Shown here piece after piece: positions 51,000 through 59,179 of a stretch of DNA of 59,179 nucleotides. Position 1 is the stretch's first letter. The number at the start of each line of letters is the position of its first letter. The DNA is from SG8-41 sp035574195. GTDB lineage: Bacteria > Pseudomonadota > Gammaproteobacteria > Burkholderiales > SG8-41. The notes under the pieces were generated by a model, which was given only the letters and a program-made list of their open reading frames with translations, was not told the DNA's origin and did no database searches. Position numbers and translations under genes: made by a program. The DNA lies in the NCBI GenBank assembly GCA_035574195.1, contig DATLZE010000067.1, positions 1-59,179 on the forward strand. The letters are read 5' to 3'.

Positions 51000-52514
51000 T
51001 CACGCGCCCGGCTTGTGGATATAGCCGTAGGCGAGGTTGCTGCGGTTCGCGCCGTGCCGCTCGTAGATCTCCTTCACCTGCGCGATGCGGTCGGTCAAGA
51101 CTTCGGCCTGCATTTTCGGCGTGAAGCGGTAGAGCCGCGCGTTGTTGCCGCCGAGGATGGCGTTCTTGACCGGGCCGTCGGCTGGACCGAGCGGTTTGTA
51201 GCCGTATTTCTTCTGCATGTCCTCCGGGATCTCGAGCCGGCGCAGCGCCTCGATCTGCCACTGCGGCGAGCCGGTCCACACGGCGTCGGTGCCCCACACC
51301 ACGTGATCGTGGCCGAGCCCCTTGATGAGCGTGCCCATCACCGCGGCGCCGAGCCGCGGGTTGGCCGTCGTGGTCCAGGCGAAGAGCTGTCCCAGGTCGC
51401 CGTAGACGTTGTTCACGCCGTACTTCTCCGGGATCTCGGCGAGATCGGTCACCCACTCGATGCGCCCGGTCTTCTCGAAATGCGCCCAGGCGTTCTTCGG
51501 CGCGTCGGGCCCGGTCCAGCGCCAGCCGGAGTGGTAGATGATGAAGTTGAGTTGCGGCCAGTCCTTGGCGGCCCTGCCCACGTCGCGCACGTCCGAGTAC
51601 TCCAGCAGGTGCGGATACTCCTTCTCGACCGAGGGCGGGAACAGTCCCTTGTGGATGCACACGTTGATCACGGTGGGACTGTCCTTGCTCCACTTGACGA
51701 GCTTCTCGTAGAACCGGTAAGTGAGCTTCTCGTCGTCGAGCCGCCACGGCCACTTCGAGAGGTGCTTGTTGGTGTTGTCACCGATGGTGTAGCCCTTCCA
51801 CGAGTCGGGCTTCAGGCGCGCCTGCTCCTCCTCGACCTTGTCGAGCCAGCCGTCGCGACCCGGCGTCACTATCGCATGCGAGAACATGCGCTTGGTTCCC
51901 GCCTCCTTGTTGACCTTCTCGCGCGCGGCATACTTCATGTCGTTGGTGAGGAAGGAATAGCGCTCGTCCACCGAATACGAGCCGCTGATGCAGGCGACCT
52001 TGGTGTCACTGTCGAGGAAGATCTCCTTGAAGTAGTTCGGGAACATGAGGTCGTCGATCGTCTGCTCCTTCTCGCCGATCGCGGGATTCCAGCCGAGCTT
52101 GCCGACGGTGGCGCGCTGCGCGACGAAGATCTTGACCGGCGTGCCCTCGCGCAGGAAATGCGTGTGCATGTCCATGATGAACTGGTTCTTGAGCCGCTTC
52201 GCGCGCTCGTCGGCCATCTCGGGGGTGGCCGCCTCGGCACGGCTCACCTCGAACAGCGGCCCGTAGGTGTCGTTCATCGCCACGAACGCCGCCGCCATTC
52301 CGGCCGCGGTCTTGAAGAAGCGGCGCCGGCTCATGCCTTGGCGACGCGCGAGCTCGGCGCCGTACTCCTTTAGGCGCGCCTCGAACTCGCGCTGTTTCTC
52401 GGTCTTGGGACACGGCATGTATTCATCGCTCGAGACGCATTGCGTGGGAATCGGCGAGCGGAATGCGTACCGCTCCGCGGGCAGACACTGTTCCAGCTCC
52501 TCTGGGGTCAGCAT
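51000..52514 (-). CDS. Tat-targeted amidohydrolase-family protein
   Basis: A 504-residue metal-dependent hydrolase of the amidohydrolase_2 family. Metal motif MDMHTHFL lies near residue 116, with further histidines in VCIHKGLF and IIYHSGWRW and a catalytic-type VVWGTDAVWTG segment. The export signal is internal: a twin-arginine motif MSRRRFFKTAAGMAAAFVAM at residues 61-80, preceded by 60 residues containing cysteines at 10, 26 and 35. The start (52514) is well supported by AAGGAGGAGATC. Such a long region before a Tat signal is unusual; the cysteines may bind a metal, or a later start may be used. Export through Tat to the periplasm is likely. Confidence 0.87.
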   Translation of the reverse strand: MLTPEELEQCLPAERYAFRSPIPTQCVSSDEYMPCPKTEKQREFEARLKEYGAELARRQGMSRRRFFKTAAGMAAAFVAMNDTYGPLFEVSRAEAATPEMADERAKRLKNQFIMDMHTHFLREGTPVKIFVAQRATVGKLGWNPAIGEKEQTIDDLMFPNYFKEIFLDSDTKVACISGSYSVDERYSFLTNDMKYAAREKVNKEAGTKRMFSHAIVTPGRDGWLDKVEEEQARLKPDSWKGYTIGDNTNKHLSKWPWRLDDEKLTYRFYEKLVKWSKDSPTVINVCIHKGLFPPSVEKEYPHLLEYSDVRDVGRAAKDWPQLNFIIYHSGWRWTGPDAPKNAWAHFEKTGRIEWVTDLAEIPEKYGVNNVYGDLGQLFAWTTTANPRLGAAVMGTLIKGLGHDHVVWGTDAVWTGSPQWQIEALRRLEIPEDMQKKYGYKPLGPADGPVKNAILGGNNARLYRFTPKMQAEVLTDRIAQVKEIYERHGANRSNLAYGYIHKPGA

Positions 52515-52823
52515 GATCTCCTCCTTGGGTGAAGCGCTGTGCTTGCGCTCCCCGGCGCGGTTGCCCGCGCGGGCGACTCATCGAGATCTATGCGGGGGGC
52601 GCCGAACCATTCTGTGCACCGGATTCCTGCCTGTCAACGGCCGGGCGCGCCATAACGCTCCGGCATTCCTATTGATTCGATGCGAAAATCGCGCCCGCGC
52701 GCCCTCCGAGAGCAAAGAGAGCCGGGCGCAAACCTCAGCAGCCGGCCTCGGGCGCGAGCGCGCCGCCGGGGGCCAGATGCCCGCGCCCGCAAGGGGCGGG
52801 GCCCTCTTCCTCTCCCCGGCGCG
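52515..52823. other. 309-base spacer between the amidohydrolase and sspB
   Basis: This spacer holds the upstream region of the amidohydrolase gene and the downstream region of sspB, both on the minus strand. GC-rich imperfect inverted repeats (around 52775-52800) could terminate the pet-ssp transcript, but none has a T-run. I see no small gene. Confidence 0.4.
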
Positions 52824-53222
52824 CTACTTGACAACTTGCAGCTTGGGTTTGCCGCCGTTGCCGCTCGGCGAGGGCGGTTCGGAAGGCGCCTTGCCGGAGC
52901 TCTCCGGCGCGGGCTCGGGCGGAAAGAACAGCCCCTGGCCGTTCTCGCGCGCGAAGATCGCGGTCACGGCCGCGATCGGGATCGAGCACTCGCGCGAGAC
53001 GCCATTGAAACGCGCCGCGAACTGGATGAAGTCGTTGCCGATGGTGAGGCGATGGGTCGCGTCGTAGCTCACGTTGAGCACGATCTCGCCGTTCTTCACG
53101 TGCTCCGGCGGCACCCGCGTCGCGGCGTCCACCTTCACCGCGATGTAGGGCGTGAGGTTGGAATCCGAGCACCACTCGTGGATGGCGCGGATGAGATAGG
53201 GCTTGGTGGAGCGCTCCGCCAT
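52824..53222 (-). CDS. sspB: ClpXP protease specificity-enhancing factor SspB
   Basis: A 132-residue SspB adaptor. The N-terminal substrate-binding domain (KPYLIRAIHEWCSDSNLTPY, then IVLNVSYDATHRLTIGND) recognises ssrA-tagged proteins. The C-terminal tail after a flexible Pro/Ser/Gly linker ends in GNGGKPKLQVVK, which matches the short motif known to dock SspB to ClpX. It starts 12 bases after sspA, in the conserved betaproteobacterial order petABC-sspA-sspB. It delivers stalled-ribosome products to ClpXP. Confidence 0.95.
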   Translation of the reverse strand: MAERSTKPYLIRAIHEWCSDSNLTPYIAVKVDAATRVPPEHVKNGEIVLNVSYDATHRLTIGNDFIQFAARFNGVSRECSIPIAAVTAIFARENGQGLFFPPEPAPESSGKAPSEPPSPSGNGGKPKLQVVK

Positions 53223-53234
53223 GGCTGTCGGGAC

Positions 53235-53834
53235 CTACTTACGCATCACCTTTTCGGAGGCGGTGAGCGCGTCGATGAAGGCCGGCCGGCTGAACAGACG
53301 CTCGGCGTACTTCATGAGCGGCGCGCAGCTCTTGGGCAGCGAGATGCCGTAGTGGTCGAGCCGCCACAGCAGGGGCGCGATCGCCACATCGAGCATGGTG
53401 AACTCGTCGCCCAGCATGTACTTCTGCTTGGCGAACACCGGCGCGATCTGGATGAGGTTGTCGCGGATCACGGCGCGGCCCTTGTCGGCCTGCTTCTGGG
53501 TGCCTTTCTCGATCGCCTCGATGTGGCTGAACATTTCCTGCTCGAAGCGGAACAGGAACAGGCGCGCGCGCGCGCGCATCACCGGGTCGGCGGGCATCAG
53601 CTGCGGGTGCGGGAAGCGGTCGTCGATGTACTCGTTGATGATGTTCGATTCGTAGAGGATGAGGTCGCGCTCGACCAGCACCGGCACCTGGTTGTAGGGA
53701 TTCATCACCGCCAGGTCTTCCGGCTTGTTGTAGAGATCCACATCCACGATCTGGAAGTCCATGCCCTTCTCGTAGAGCACGATGCGGCAGCGGTGGCTGA
53801 AGGGACAGGTGGTGCCCGAATACAAGGTCATCAT
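53235..53834 (-). CDS. sspA: Stringent starvation protein A (glutathione-S-transferase fold)
   Basis: A 199-residue SspA: thioredoxin-like N-terminal domain (MMTLYSGTTCPFSHRCRIVL) and all-helical C-terminal domain. In Escherichia coli SspA binds RNA polymerase and helps in stationary-phase and phage gene transcription. The PFSHRCRIVLYEKGMDF segment and YNQVPVLVERDL are typical. It lies 79 bases after petC and 12 before sspB on the same strand, probably in the same transcript. Confidence 0.95.
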   Translation of the reverse strand: MMTLYSGTTCPFSHRCRIVLYEKGMDFQIVDVDLYNKPEDLAVMNPYNQVPVLVERDLILYESNIINEYIDDRFPHPQLMPADPVMRARARLFLFRFEQEMFSHIEAIEKGTQKQADKGRAVIRDNLIQIAPVFAKQKYMLGDEFTMLDVAIAPLLWRLDHYGISLPKSCAPLMKYAERLFSRPAFIDALTASEKVMRK

Positions 53835-53913
53835 ATGGCGAACGGCGGACGATCAGCCGGGAATCCTGCGCGGCGGGAGGGCCGAGCGGCGGGCCCCCGC
53901 GCCCGCGCGTCCA

Positions 53914-54672
53914 TCAGTGCACGTCCTTCCAGTATTCCTTCTTCAACGCGTAGGCGAGCACGAACAGCACGCCCAGGAACAGCAGCACGTAGATGCCGAC
54001 CTCGATGCGGTCGCGTCTCGCCGGCTCCCCCACGTAGGCGAGAAAGTTCACGAGGTCTGCGACCAGCCGGTCGTACTCGAGGGGGGCGAGCGCGCCCGGC
54101 TTCTCGAGCACCAGCCGCTGCACGGTTTCCCTCTTTCCCCCGGGGAGCGTCCGCTCCTCGACCCGCAGCGCCTGCTCGCCCTGCAGCTGCCACAGCACGT
54201 GCGGCATGCCGACGTTGGGGAACACGGTGTTGTTCCAGCCGGTCGGGCGCGAGGGATCGCGGTAGAAGCTGCGCAGATACGTGTAGAGCCAGTCGGCGCC
54301 GCTGCCGGCAGGCGATGAGCGCGAGCGGGCGATCACCGAGAGGTCGGGCGGCGGCGTCCCGAACCACTCCTTCGCCTCCCTCGGGTCCATCGCGCTGCGC
54401 ATGGTCTCGCCGACCTTGGCCCCGGTGAAGATCAGGTTGTCGCGGATCTGCTGCTCGGTCAGCGCGAGATCCTGCAGGCGGCCGTAGCGCATGTAGCCCG
54501 CACTGTGGCAGGTGAGGCAGTAATTGACGAAGACCTGCGCGCCGCGCTGCAGCGAGACGAGGTCGCGCTCGTTGATCGGCGCGCGGTCGAGCCTCACTTG
54601 CTCGGCGCCCAGCGCGAGCGCCGGTGCGGCAAGCAGCGCGGCGAGCAGCTTCAGGGCCGGCTTCGGCTTCAT
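53914..54672 (-). CDS. petC: Cytochrome c1 of the bc1 complex
   Basis: A 252-residue cytochrome c1. It has a signal peptide (MKPKPALKLLAALLAAPALA), the haem-attachment motif C52-L-T-C55-H56, a likely axial methionine M156 in NVGMPHV, and a C-terminal membrane anchor (VGIYVLLFLGVLFVLAYAL). It accepts electrons from the Rieske centre and passes them to soluble cytochrome c. The start ATG 54672 overlaps the petB stop by one base (TGATG), implying coupled translation. Confidence 0.96.
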   Translation of the reverse strand: MKPKPALKLLAALLAAPALALGAEQVRLDRAPINERDLVSLQRGAQVFVNYCLTCHSAGYMRYGRLQDLALTEQQIRDNLIFTGAKVGETMRSAMDPREAKEWFGTPPPDLSVIARSRSSPAGSGADWLYTYLRSFYRDPSRPTGWNNTVFPNVGMPHVLWQLQGEQALRVEERTLPGGKRETVQRLVLEKPGALAPLEYDRLVADLVNFLAYVGEPARRDRIEVGIYVLLFLGVLFVLAYALKKEYWKDVH

Positions 54673-56075
54673 CAGTGCGCCCCCTTCCATACCACCCGCT
54701 CGGGCTCGGGTCTCGTCTTTTCCATCCGGCTGTACCACGGCATCAGCAGGAAGAACGCGAAGTAGACCAGCGTGCAGATCTGCGACAGGATCGTTCCGGT
54801 TCTCGACACCGGCTGCGTGCCGAAATAGCCGAGGATCACGAACGCCACGACGAACAGCGCGAGCGCCGTTTTCGTGAGCGCGCCCTTGTAGCGGATGGAC
54901 TTCACCGGGCTTCTGTCGAGCCACGGCAGCCCGAAGAAGATCAGCACCGCGGCCCCCATCAGCACCACGCCCCAGACCTTGGGATCCAGGGTGAAGAAGC
55001 CTGCGAGCAGCACCACGGCCGCGGCGACCACCGCCGCCCGCGCGACGAAGCCGCGCATCGCCCGCACGAGCAGCGCCGAGTAGCCGACGAGCGCCACGGC
55101 GAGCACCCACATGAAATCCTCGGTGGTCGCGCGCAGGATCGAGTAATAGGGAGTGAAGTACCACACCGGGGCGATGTGGGCCGGGGTCTTCAAGGGGTCG
55201 GCGGGGATGAAGTTGTTGTACTCGAGGAAGTAGCCGCCGAACTCCGGCGCGAAGAACACGACCGCGCAGAACACGATCAGGAACACGACCGCGCCCAGCG
55301 TGTCCTTCACCGTGTAGTAGGGATGGAACGGAATGCCGTCGAGCGGCCGCCCGGCCGCGTCCTTCGCCTTCTTGATCTCCACGCCGTCCGGGTTGTTGGA
55401 GCCCACCTCGTGCAGCGCCATGATGTGGACGGCGACCAGCGCGAGCAGCAGCAGCGGGATCGCGATCACGTGGAACGAGAAGAAGCGGTTGAGGGTCGCG
55501 TCCGAGACCACATAGTCGCCGCGGATCCAGAGGGCGAGCCCCGGGCCGATCAGCGGAATCGCGTCGAACAGGTTGACGATCACCTGCGCGCCCCAGTACG
55601 ACATCTGCCCCCACGGCAGCAGATAGCCGAAGAACGCCTCGGCCATGAGCGAGAGGTAGATCAGCATGCCGATGATCCAGACGAGCTCCCGCGGGCTGCG
55701 GTAGGAACCGTACATCAGCCCGCGGAACATGTGCAGGTACACGACGACGAAGAAGGCGGAGGCGCCGGTCGAGTGCAGGTAGCGGATGATCCAGCCGCCG
55801 GGGACGTCGCGCATGATGTACTCGACGGAGGCGAACGCCTGCGCCGCGTCCGGCTTGTAGTGCATCGCGAGGAAGATGCCGGTGACGATCTGGATCACGA
55901 GCACCAGGAGCGCGAGCGAGCCGAAGTAGTACCAGAAATTGAAGTTCTTGGGCGCGTAGTATTCGGCGAGGTGCTCCCGCCACAGCTGCATCAGGGGAAA
56001 GCGCTGGTCTATCCAGGTGAGCACGCCGTTGAACGGGCCGGCGCCCGTCACCGGCGGTTTTTCCGCGGCCGCCAT
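54672..56075 (-). CDS. petB: Cytochrome b of the bc1 complex
   Basis: A 467-residue cytochrome b with eight or more membrane helices. Haem ligands are H101 and H115 (helix B, spacing 14) and H202 and H217 (helix D, spacing 15). The Qo-site motif is P303-V-W-Y rather than PEWY. Both the 15-residue helix D spacing and PVWY are, to my knowledge, found in beta- and gammaproteobacterial cytochromes b. The C-terminal region has extra helices (LFVVAFVILGYF, ICTLVYFAFFLLMPWY) beyond the minimal protein. It oxidises ubiquinol. Start ATG 56075 is four bases after the petA stop. Confidence 0.96.
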   Translation of the reverse strand: MAAAEKPPVTGAGPFNGVLTWIDQRFPLMQLWREHLAEYYAPKNFNFWYYFGSLALLVLVIQIVTGIFLAMHYKPDAAQAFASVEYIMRDVPGGWIIRYLHSTGASAFFVVVYLHMFRGLMYGSYRSPRELVWIIGMLIYLSLMAEAFFGYLLPWGQMSYWGAQVIVNLFDAIPLIGPGLALWIRGDYVVSDATLNRFFSFHVIAIPLLLLALVAVHIMALHEVGSNNPDGVEIKKAKDAAGRPLDGIPFHPYYTVKDTLGAVVFLIVFCAVVFFAPEFGGYFLEYNNFIPADPLKTPAHIAPVWYFTPYYSILRATTEDFMWVLAVALVGYSALLVRAMRGFVARAAVVAAAVVLLAGFFTLDPKVWGVVLMGAAVLIFFGLPWLDRSPVKSIRYKGALTKTALALFVVAFVILGYFGTQPVSRTGTILSQICTLVYFAFFLLMPWYSRMEKTRPEPERVVWKGAH

Positions 56076-56079
56076 CTCG

Positions 56080-56679
56080 CTAGGCTCCTTTGCTGTCCAC
56101 GCCGATCAGCAGGCGCGTGTCCGAAAGATAGGTGTGCGGCGGCACCTCGAGATTGTCGGGCGCCGGCTTGTTCTTGTAGACGCGGCCCGCGAGGTCGAAC
56201 AGCGAGCCGTGGCAGGGGCAGTAGAAGCCGCCCTTCCAGTTCGGCTCGAAGGGCTCGGGCTGAGCCTTGAACTTGTCCACCGGCGAGCAGCCGAGGTGGG
56301 TGCAGATGCCGATCACGACGAGGTACTCGGGCTTGATCGAGCGGAACTCGTTGCGCGCGTAAGGCGGCGTGAGTTCCTTCTTGCGCTCGCTGCGGGGGTC
56401 GGCGACGTTGGCGTCGTTCTGCTTGATGGATTCGAGCATCTGCGGGGTGCGGTGCACGATCCACACCGGCTTGCCGCGCCACTCCACGCGCGTCATCTCG
56501 CCCGGCGCGAGCTTGCTCACGTCGGCCTCGACCGGCGCGCCCGCCGCCTTCGCGCGCTCCGAGGGCAGCATGCTCGCGACGAACGGCACGGCGGCGGCCA
56601 CCCCGGCGATGCCCCCCGCGACGCTGGTCGCGGCGACCAGGAAGCGCCGCTTGGCCTGGTCCAATTCTTTGTCTGCCAT
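56080..56679 (-). CDS. petA: Rieske iron-sulfur protein of the bc1 complex
   Basis: A 199-residue Rieske protein. The twin-arginine signal-anchor is KRRFLVAATSVAGG at residues 10-23, so it is a Tat substrate. The 2Fe-2S ligands are C126 and H128 (CTHLGC with C131) and C154 and H157 (CPCHGS with C156). It is the first gene of petA-petB-petC-sspA-sspB, and its upstream region holds a weak promoter (56709-56737). tatC and probable tatB are encoded 1.5 to 2.5 kb away on the same strand. Confidence 0.96.
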   Translation of the reverse strand: MADKELDQAKRRFLVAATSVAGGIAGVAAAVPFVASMLPSERAKAAGAPVEADVSKLAPGEMTRVEWRGKPVWIVHRTPQMLESIKQNDANVADPRSERKKELTPPYARNEFRSIKPEYLVVIGICTHLGCSPVDKFKAQPEPFEPNWKGGFYCPCHGSLFDLAGRVYKNKPAPDNLEVPPHTYLSDTRLLIGVDSKGA

Positions 56680-56708
56680 ACGGATTCCTCGCGGCTCGAA
56701 AAGATCGG

Positions 56709-56737
56709 ATTTTACACAAAGGCCGCGAGAAACTTAA
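56709..56737 (-). promoter_or_regulatory. Candidate promoter for the pet-ssp operon
   Basis: On the minus strand TAAAAT (56709-56714, 5 of 6) lies 17 bases from TTAAGT (56732-56737, only 3 of 6). It sits in an AT-rich patch 30 bases before petA. The -35 is weak. Confidence 0.42.
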
Positions 56738-56938
56738 GCAAAACCTCGAAAAACGGCTTTGCATCAGAGGGTTGGGCGCCGCGCTCCTGATCCGGTCCCG
56801 GCCCCCACCGCAGGCCAGCGGTGCGCTGCGCCGCGGGAAGTGGAAGCCCGCACCGCGCACCGAGCGGCGGCTCGCAGCAAAGCAGATTGCGGCGTTTTCG
56901 GTGATAATTCGCTATTTTTCCGGGACCGCCCCACCCCT

Positions 56939-58102
56939 ATGCGCAAGCTCTGGCTCGTCTTCTCCCAGACCGCGACTGTCTGCCTCGCGCTGCTGTTCGT
57001 CGTCTCCACGCTGCGTCCCGATCTGCTGCCCTGGAACCTGCGCGGCAACGTGGTGACCGTGAGGGAGCCGCATCCGGTGCAGGAGGTGCCCGCGGCGCGC
57101 GGAACCGTCTCGTTCGCGGAGGCCGTACGCCGGGCGATGCCCGCGGTGGTCAACATCTACACCAGCCAGGAGGTCAAGCGCCCGCGCCATCCGCTGATGG
57201 ACGACCCCCTGTTCCGCTATTTCTTCGGCGATCCGTCCGACCCCGGCGCGCTGCGCCGCGAAGGACTCGGCTCGGGCGTGATCGTGAGCGAGAAGGGCTA
57301 CATTCTCACCAACCACCACGTGATCGAATCGGTGGACCAGATCGAGGTCGCGCTCGCCGACGGCCGCAAGGTGTCGGCGCGCGTGGTGGGCACCGACCCC
57401 GAGACCGATCTCGCCGTGCTCAAAGTGGAGCTGAAAAAGCTGCCCGCGATCGCTTTCGCGCGTGCCGAGGAGCTGCGCGTGGGCGACATCGTGCTCGCCA
57501 TCGGCAACCCGTTCGGGGTCGGACAGACGGTGACGCTCGGCATCGTGAGCGCGCTCGGCCGCAGCCATCTCGGCATCACCACTTTCGAGAACTTCATCCA
57601 GACCGACGCGGCGATCAATCCCGGCAACTCGGGCGGCGCCTTGGTGGACGCGAACGGCAATCTGGTCGGCATCAACACCGCGATCTTCTCCCAGACCGGC
57701 GGCAGCCAGGGCATCGGCTACGCGATCCCGGTCTCCATCGCGCGCCAAGTGATGGAGCAGATCATCGAAAAGGGGTCGGTCACGCGCGGCTGGATCGGGG
57801 TCGGGGTGCAGGACCTCACCCGCGAGCTCGCCGAGTCGTTCAAGCTCGCCGCGGCCTCGGGCGTGCTGATCTCGCAGGTGGAGCGCGGCGGGCCTGCCGA
57901 GCGCGCCGGCGTGAAGCCGGGCGACGTCCTCACCACGGTGAACGGCAAGCCCGTGCCCGACACCACCACGATGCTCAATCTCATCGCGGCGCTGCAGCCC
58001 GGCCAGCAGGCGCGGCTCAAGATCGTGCGCAATCAGCAGGAGATCGAGCTCGTCGTCACGGTCGGGCGCCGGCCCACCCCGCAGTCGCGCCGCCCCCGCT
58101 AG
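56939..58102 (+). CDS. DegS/AlgW-like periplasmic serine protease
   Basis: A 387-residue trypsin-like protease with one N-terminal membrane anchor (FSQTATVCLALLFVVSTL), one protease domain and one PDZ domain (about residues 285-375). The catalytic triad is H127 in LTNHHVI, D157 in PETDLAV and S231 in NPGNSGGALV. One PDZ and an anchor are the layout of DegS/AlgW, which cut an anti-sigma factor in envelope stress; some relatives are only general proteases. The ATG at 56939 gives the anchor directly; upstream in-frame sequence is Arg/Pro-rich. It converges on tatC with a four-base overlap of the ends. Confidence 0.92.
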   Translation: MRKLWLVFSQTATVCLALLFVVSTLRPDLLPWNLRGNVVTVREPHPVQEVPAARGTVSFAEAVRRAMPAVVNIYTSQEVKRPRHPLMDDPLFRYFFGDPSDPGALRREGLGSGVIVSEKGYILTNHHVIESVDQIEVALADGRKVSARVVGTDPETDLAVLKVELKKLPAIAFARAEELRVGDIVLAIGNPFGVGQTVTLGIVSALGRSHLGITTFENFIQTDAAINPGNSGGALVDANGNLVGINTAIFSQTGGSQGIGYAIPVSIARQVMEQIIEKGSVTRGWIGVGVQDLTRELAESFKLAAASGVLISQVERGGPAERAGVKPGDVLTTVNGKPVPDTTTMLNLIAALQPGQQARLKIVRNQQEIELVVTVGRRPTPQSRRPR

Positions 58103-58902
58103 CGGGCGCGGCCCTCGCGCCCCTCCCCGTCTCCGAGCTCCTCGCGCGCGGGGCCCGCGGCAAGGGGATGCTCCTCCTCTTCCTGCACCCGCACAGGCCG
58201 TGCGAAGAAACGCGCGGCGAGGATGCCCACCTCGTAGAGCAGGCACATCGGCACGGCGAGCAGCAGCTGCGAGAGCACGTCGGGGGGCGTGACGATGGCG
58301 GCGACGACGAAGGCGCCGACGATGAAATACGGCCGGATGCTCACGAGCTGCTCGATCGTGACCGCGCCCATGCGCGCGAGGATCAGCACCGCCACCGGCA
58401 CCTCGAAGGTCGCCCCGAAGGCGAGGAACATCGTGATCACGAAATTGAGATAGTTCTCGATGTCCGGCGCCACCGAGATGCTCGCGGGCGCGATCTTGTA
58501 GACGAAGTCGAACACCAAGCCGAACACCACGAAGTAGCAGAACGCCACGCCCGCGAAGAACAGCACGGTGCTCGCCACCACCAGCGGCAGCACCAGCCGC
58601 TTCTCGTGCGCGTAGAGCCCGGGCGCGACGAAGGCCCATGCCTGGTAGAGCACGTACGGCAGCGCCACGGCGAACGCGACCAGGGCGGCGACCTTCACCG
58701 GGATCAGGAACGGCGTGACCACGCCGGTGGCGATCATCTTCGCGCCCTGCGGCAGGGTGCGCATCATCGGCTGGGCGAGCAGATCGTAGAGCTCGGAGGC
58801 GAACGGAAACAGCGCCGCGAACACGACGCCGACCGCGATCAGCGAGCGCAGCAGCCGGTCGCGCAGCTCGATCAGGTGGGAGATGAAGGTGTCTTCCGTC
58901 AT
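58099..58902 (-). CDS. tatC: Sec-independent protein translocase TatC
   Basis: A 267-residue TatC with six membrane helices, the core of the twin-arginine translocase that receives Tat signal peptides. The start MTEDTFISHLIELRDRLLRS (ATG 58902) carries the conserved N-terminal Glu-Leu-Arg region. Later conserved parts are LYQAWAFVAPGLYAHEKR and FGATFEVPVAVLILARMG. The C-terminus has an acidic tail (QEEEEHPLAAGPAREE). The frame extends upstream but without family sequence. tatB probably precedes it. Substrates in this window include the Rieske protein and the amidohydrolase at 51000. Confidence 0.95.
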   Translation of the reverse strand: MTEDTFISHLIELRDRLLRSLIAVGVVFAALFPFASELYDLLAQPMMRTLPQGAKMIATGVVTPFLIPVKVAALVAFAVALPYVLYQAWAFVAPGLYAHEKRLVLPLVVASTVLFFAGVAFCYFVVFGLVFDFVYKIAPASISVAPDIENYLNFVITMFLAFGATFEVPVAVLILARMGAVTIEQLVSIRPYFIVGAFVVAAIVTPPDVLSQLLLAVPMCLLYEVGILAARFFARPVRVQEEEEHPLAAGPAREELGDGEGREGRAR

Positions 58903-58911
58903 TGACACGGC

Positions 58912-58950
58912 GTGACTGGCGAGGCGCGAGGAGGTGACGAGGCGGCGAGG
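58912..58950 (-). repeat. Possible GTGACG-type repeat unit upstream of tatC
   Basis: The minus strand has CCTCGTCACCTCCTCGCGCC followed by TCGCCAGTCACGCCGTG, loosely like the CGTCAC/GCCAC units at 14513, 23979 and 25230. The match is weak. Confidence 0.25.
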
Positions 58951-59065
58951 CGCAGCGCGCCCGCTTCCGCGAGGTCGGGAGCGCGGGAGGCCGCGAGAGG
59001 GTTCTCTCTCGCCGCCCATTCCCTCTCACGCCCTGGCGACTCCACGCTGCTCACATCGCCGCGCC

Positions 59066-59179
59066 TCAGGCCTGCTTTTGCGCGGGTGGCTCGCCCGCGT
59101 TGAGCGCAAGATCGAGCTGGTGCGAGGCAGGCTGCGGCCCGGGTTCGGCGGTCGCGGGCGCCGGCGCCGCATCGGGCGC
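59066..59179 (-). CDS. tatB: Probable TatB C-terminal end (partial, runs off the right edge)
   Basis: The last 37 codons of a minus-strand gene, ending TGA at 59066. The visible residues are low-complexity Ala/Pro/Gln (ATAEPGPQPASHQLDLALN, then GEPPAQKQA), which is the usual character of a TatB tail. Position between the window edge and tatC supports this. The diagnostic N-terminal membrane helix is outside the window, so the name rests on context. The 163 bases between this stop and tatC contain no gene. Confidence 0.55.
   Translation of the reverse strand, partial: APDAAPAPATAEPGPQPASHQLDLALNAGEPPAQKQA

Noticed and set aside
1..59179. CRISPR arrays, insertion sequences, toxin-antitoxin pairs, phage genes
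   Set aside because: I looked for regularly spaced repeats, transposase motifs, terminal inverted repeats and typical small paired genes and saw none.

Overview
The window is about 59 kb of very GC-rich DNA from a betaproteobacterium, most likely an environmental Burkholderiales-type lineage. The right end carries the usual betaproteobacterial block petA-petB-petC-sspA-sspB next to a DegS/AlgW-like protease and tatC. The rest is rich in orphan Bug (TctC-family) solute receptors, as in Bordetella and Cupriavidus relatives. The assignment is inferred from gene content and codon use, not from a marker gene.

Left and middle part (about 0.5-44 kb) is catabolic and accessory. It holds nine intact Bug receptors (477, 2833, 4987, 6134, 8714, 28928, 32002, 41881, 42905), one Bug pseudogene (16420-17021), a TAXI-type receptor and two tandem ModA-like binding proteins. 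No TctA/TctB or TRAP membrane subunit is present. Between the receptors lie small-molecule enzymes: two acyl-CoA dehydrogenases, an esterase, a DapA-like aldolase with a LigI-like lactonase, beta-hydroxyacid and D-2-hydroxyacid dehydrogenases, a D-threonine-aldolase-like enzyme, a cupin, an amidase with an aspartoacylase-like deacylase, a PEP-mutase-family enzyme, an SDR, an ADP-forming acyl-CoA synthetase, a maleate-isomerase-like enzyme, a thiamine-diphosphate enzyme, a double hotdog protein and three MFS carriers. The likely theme is capture and breakdown of carboxylic acids, but no single complete pathway can be read.

Five genes in this part are clearly decayed, with pieces of a recognisable protein spread over two or three frames while their neighbours are intact: a Bug gene (16.4-17.0 kb), a divergent Crp/Fnr regulator and two YeeE/YedE genes (21.5-23.1 kb), a beta-hydroxyacid dehydrogenase (40.8-41.5 kb) and the tail of a 2-keto-4-pentenoate hydratase-like gene (41.6-41.8 kb). 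The 35.2-36.1 kb stretch may be another relic but is not recognisable.

From about 44 kb the content becomes housekeeping: a four-gene Gld-type ABC exporter operon (49561 down to 44788), a single tRNA-Thr(TGT) gene with encoded CCA, a beta-hydroxyacid dehydrogenase, a Tat-targeted amidohydrolase, then ssp, the cytochrome bc1 operon, the periplasmic protease, tatC and the tail of probable tatB. Tat export links to this block because the Rieske protein and the amidohydrolase both carry twin-arginine signals.

The most unusual points are three binding proteins without export signals, a perfect 12-bp hairpin covering the ribosome-binding region of the gene at 32973, a 28-bp element repeated at nearly the same distance upstream of two adjacent catabolic genes, and the cluster of decayed genes.
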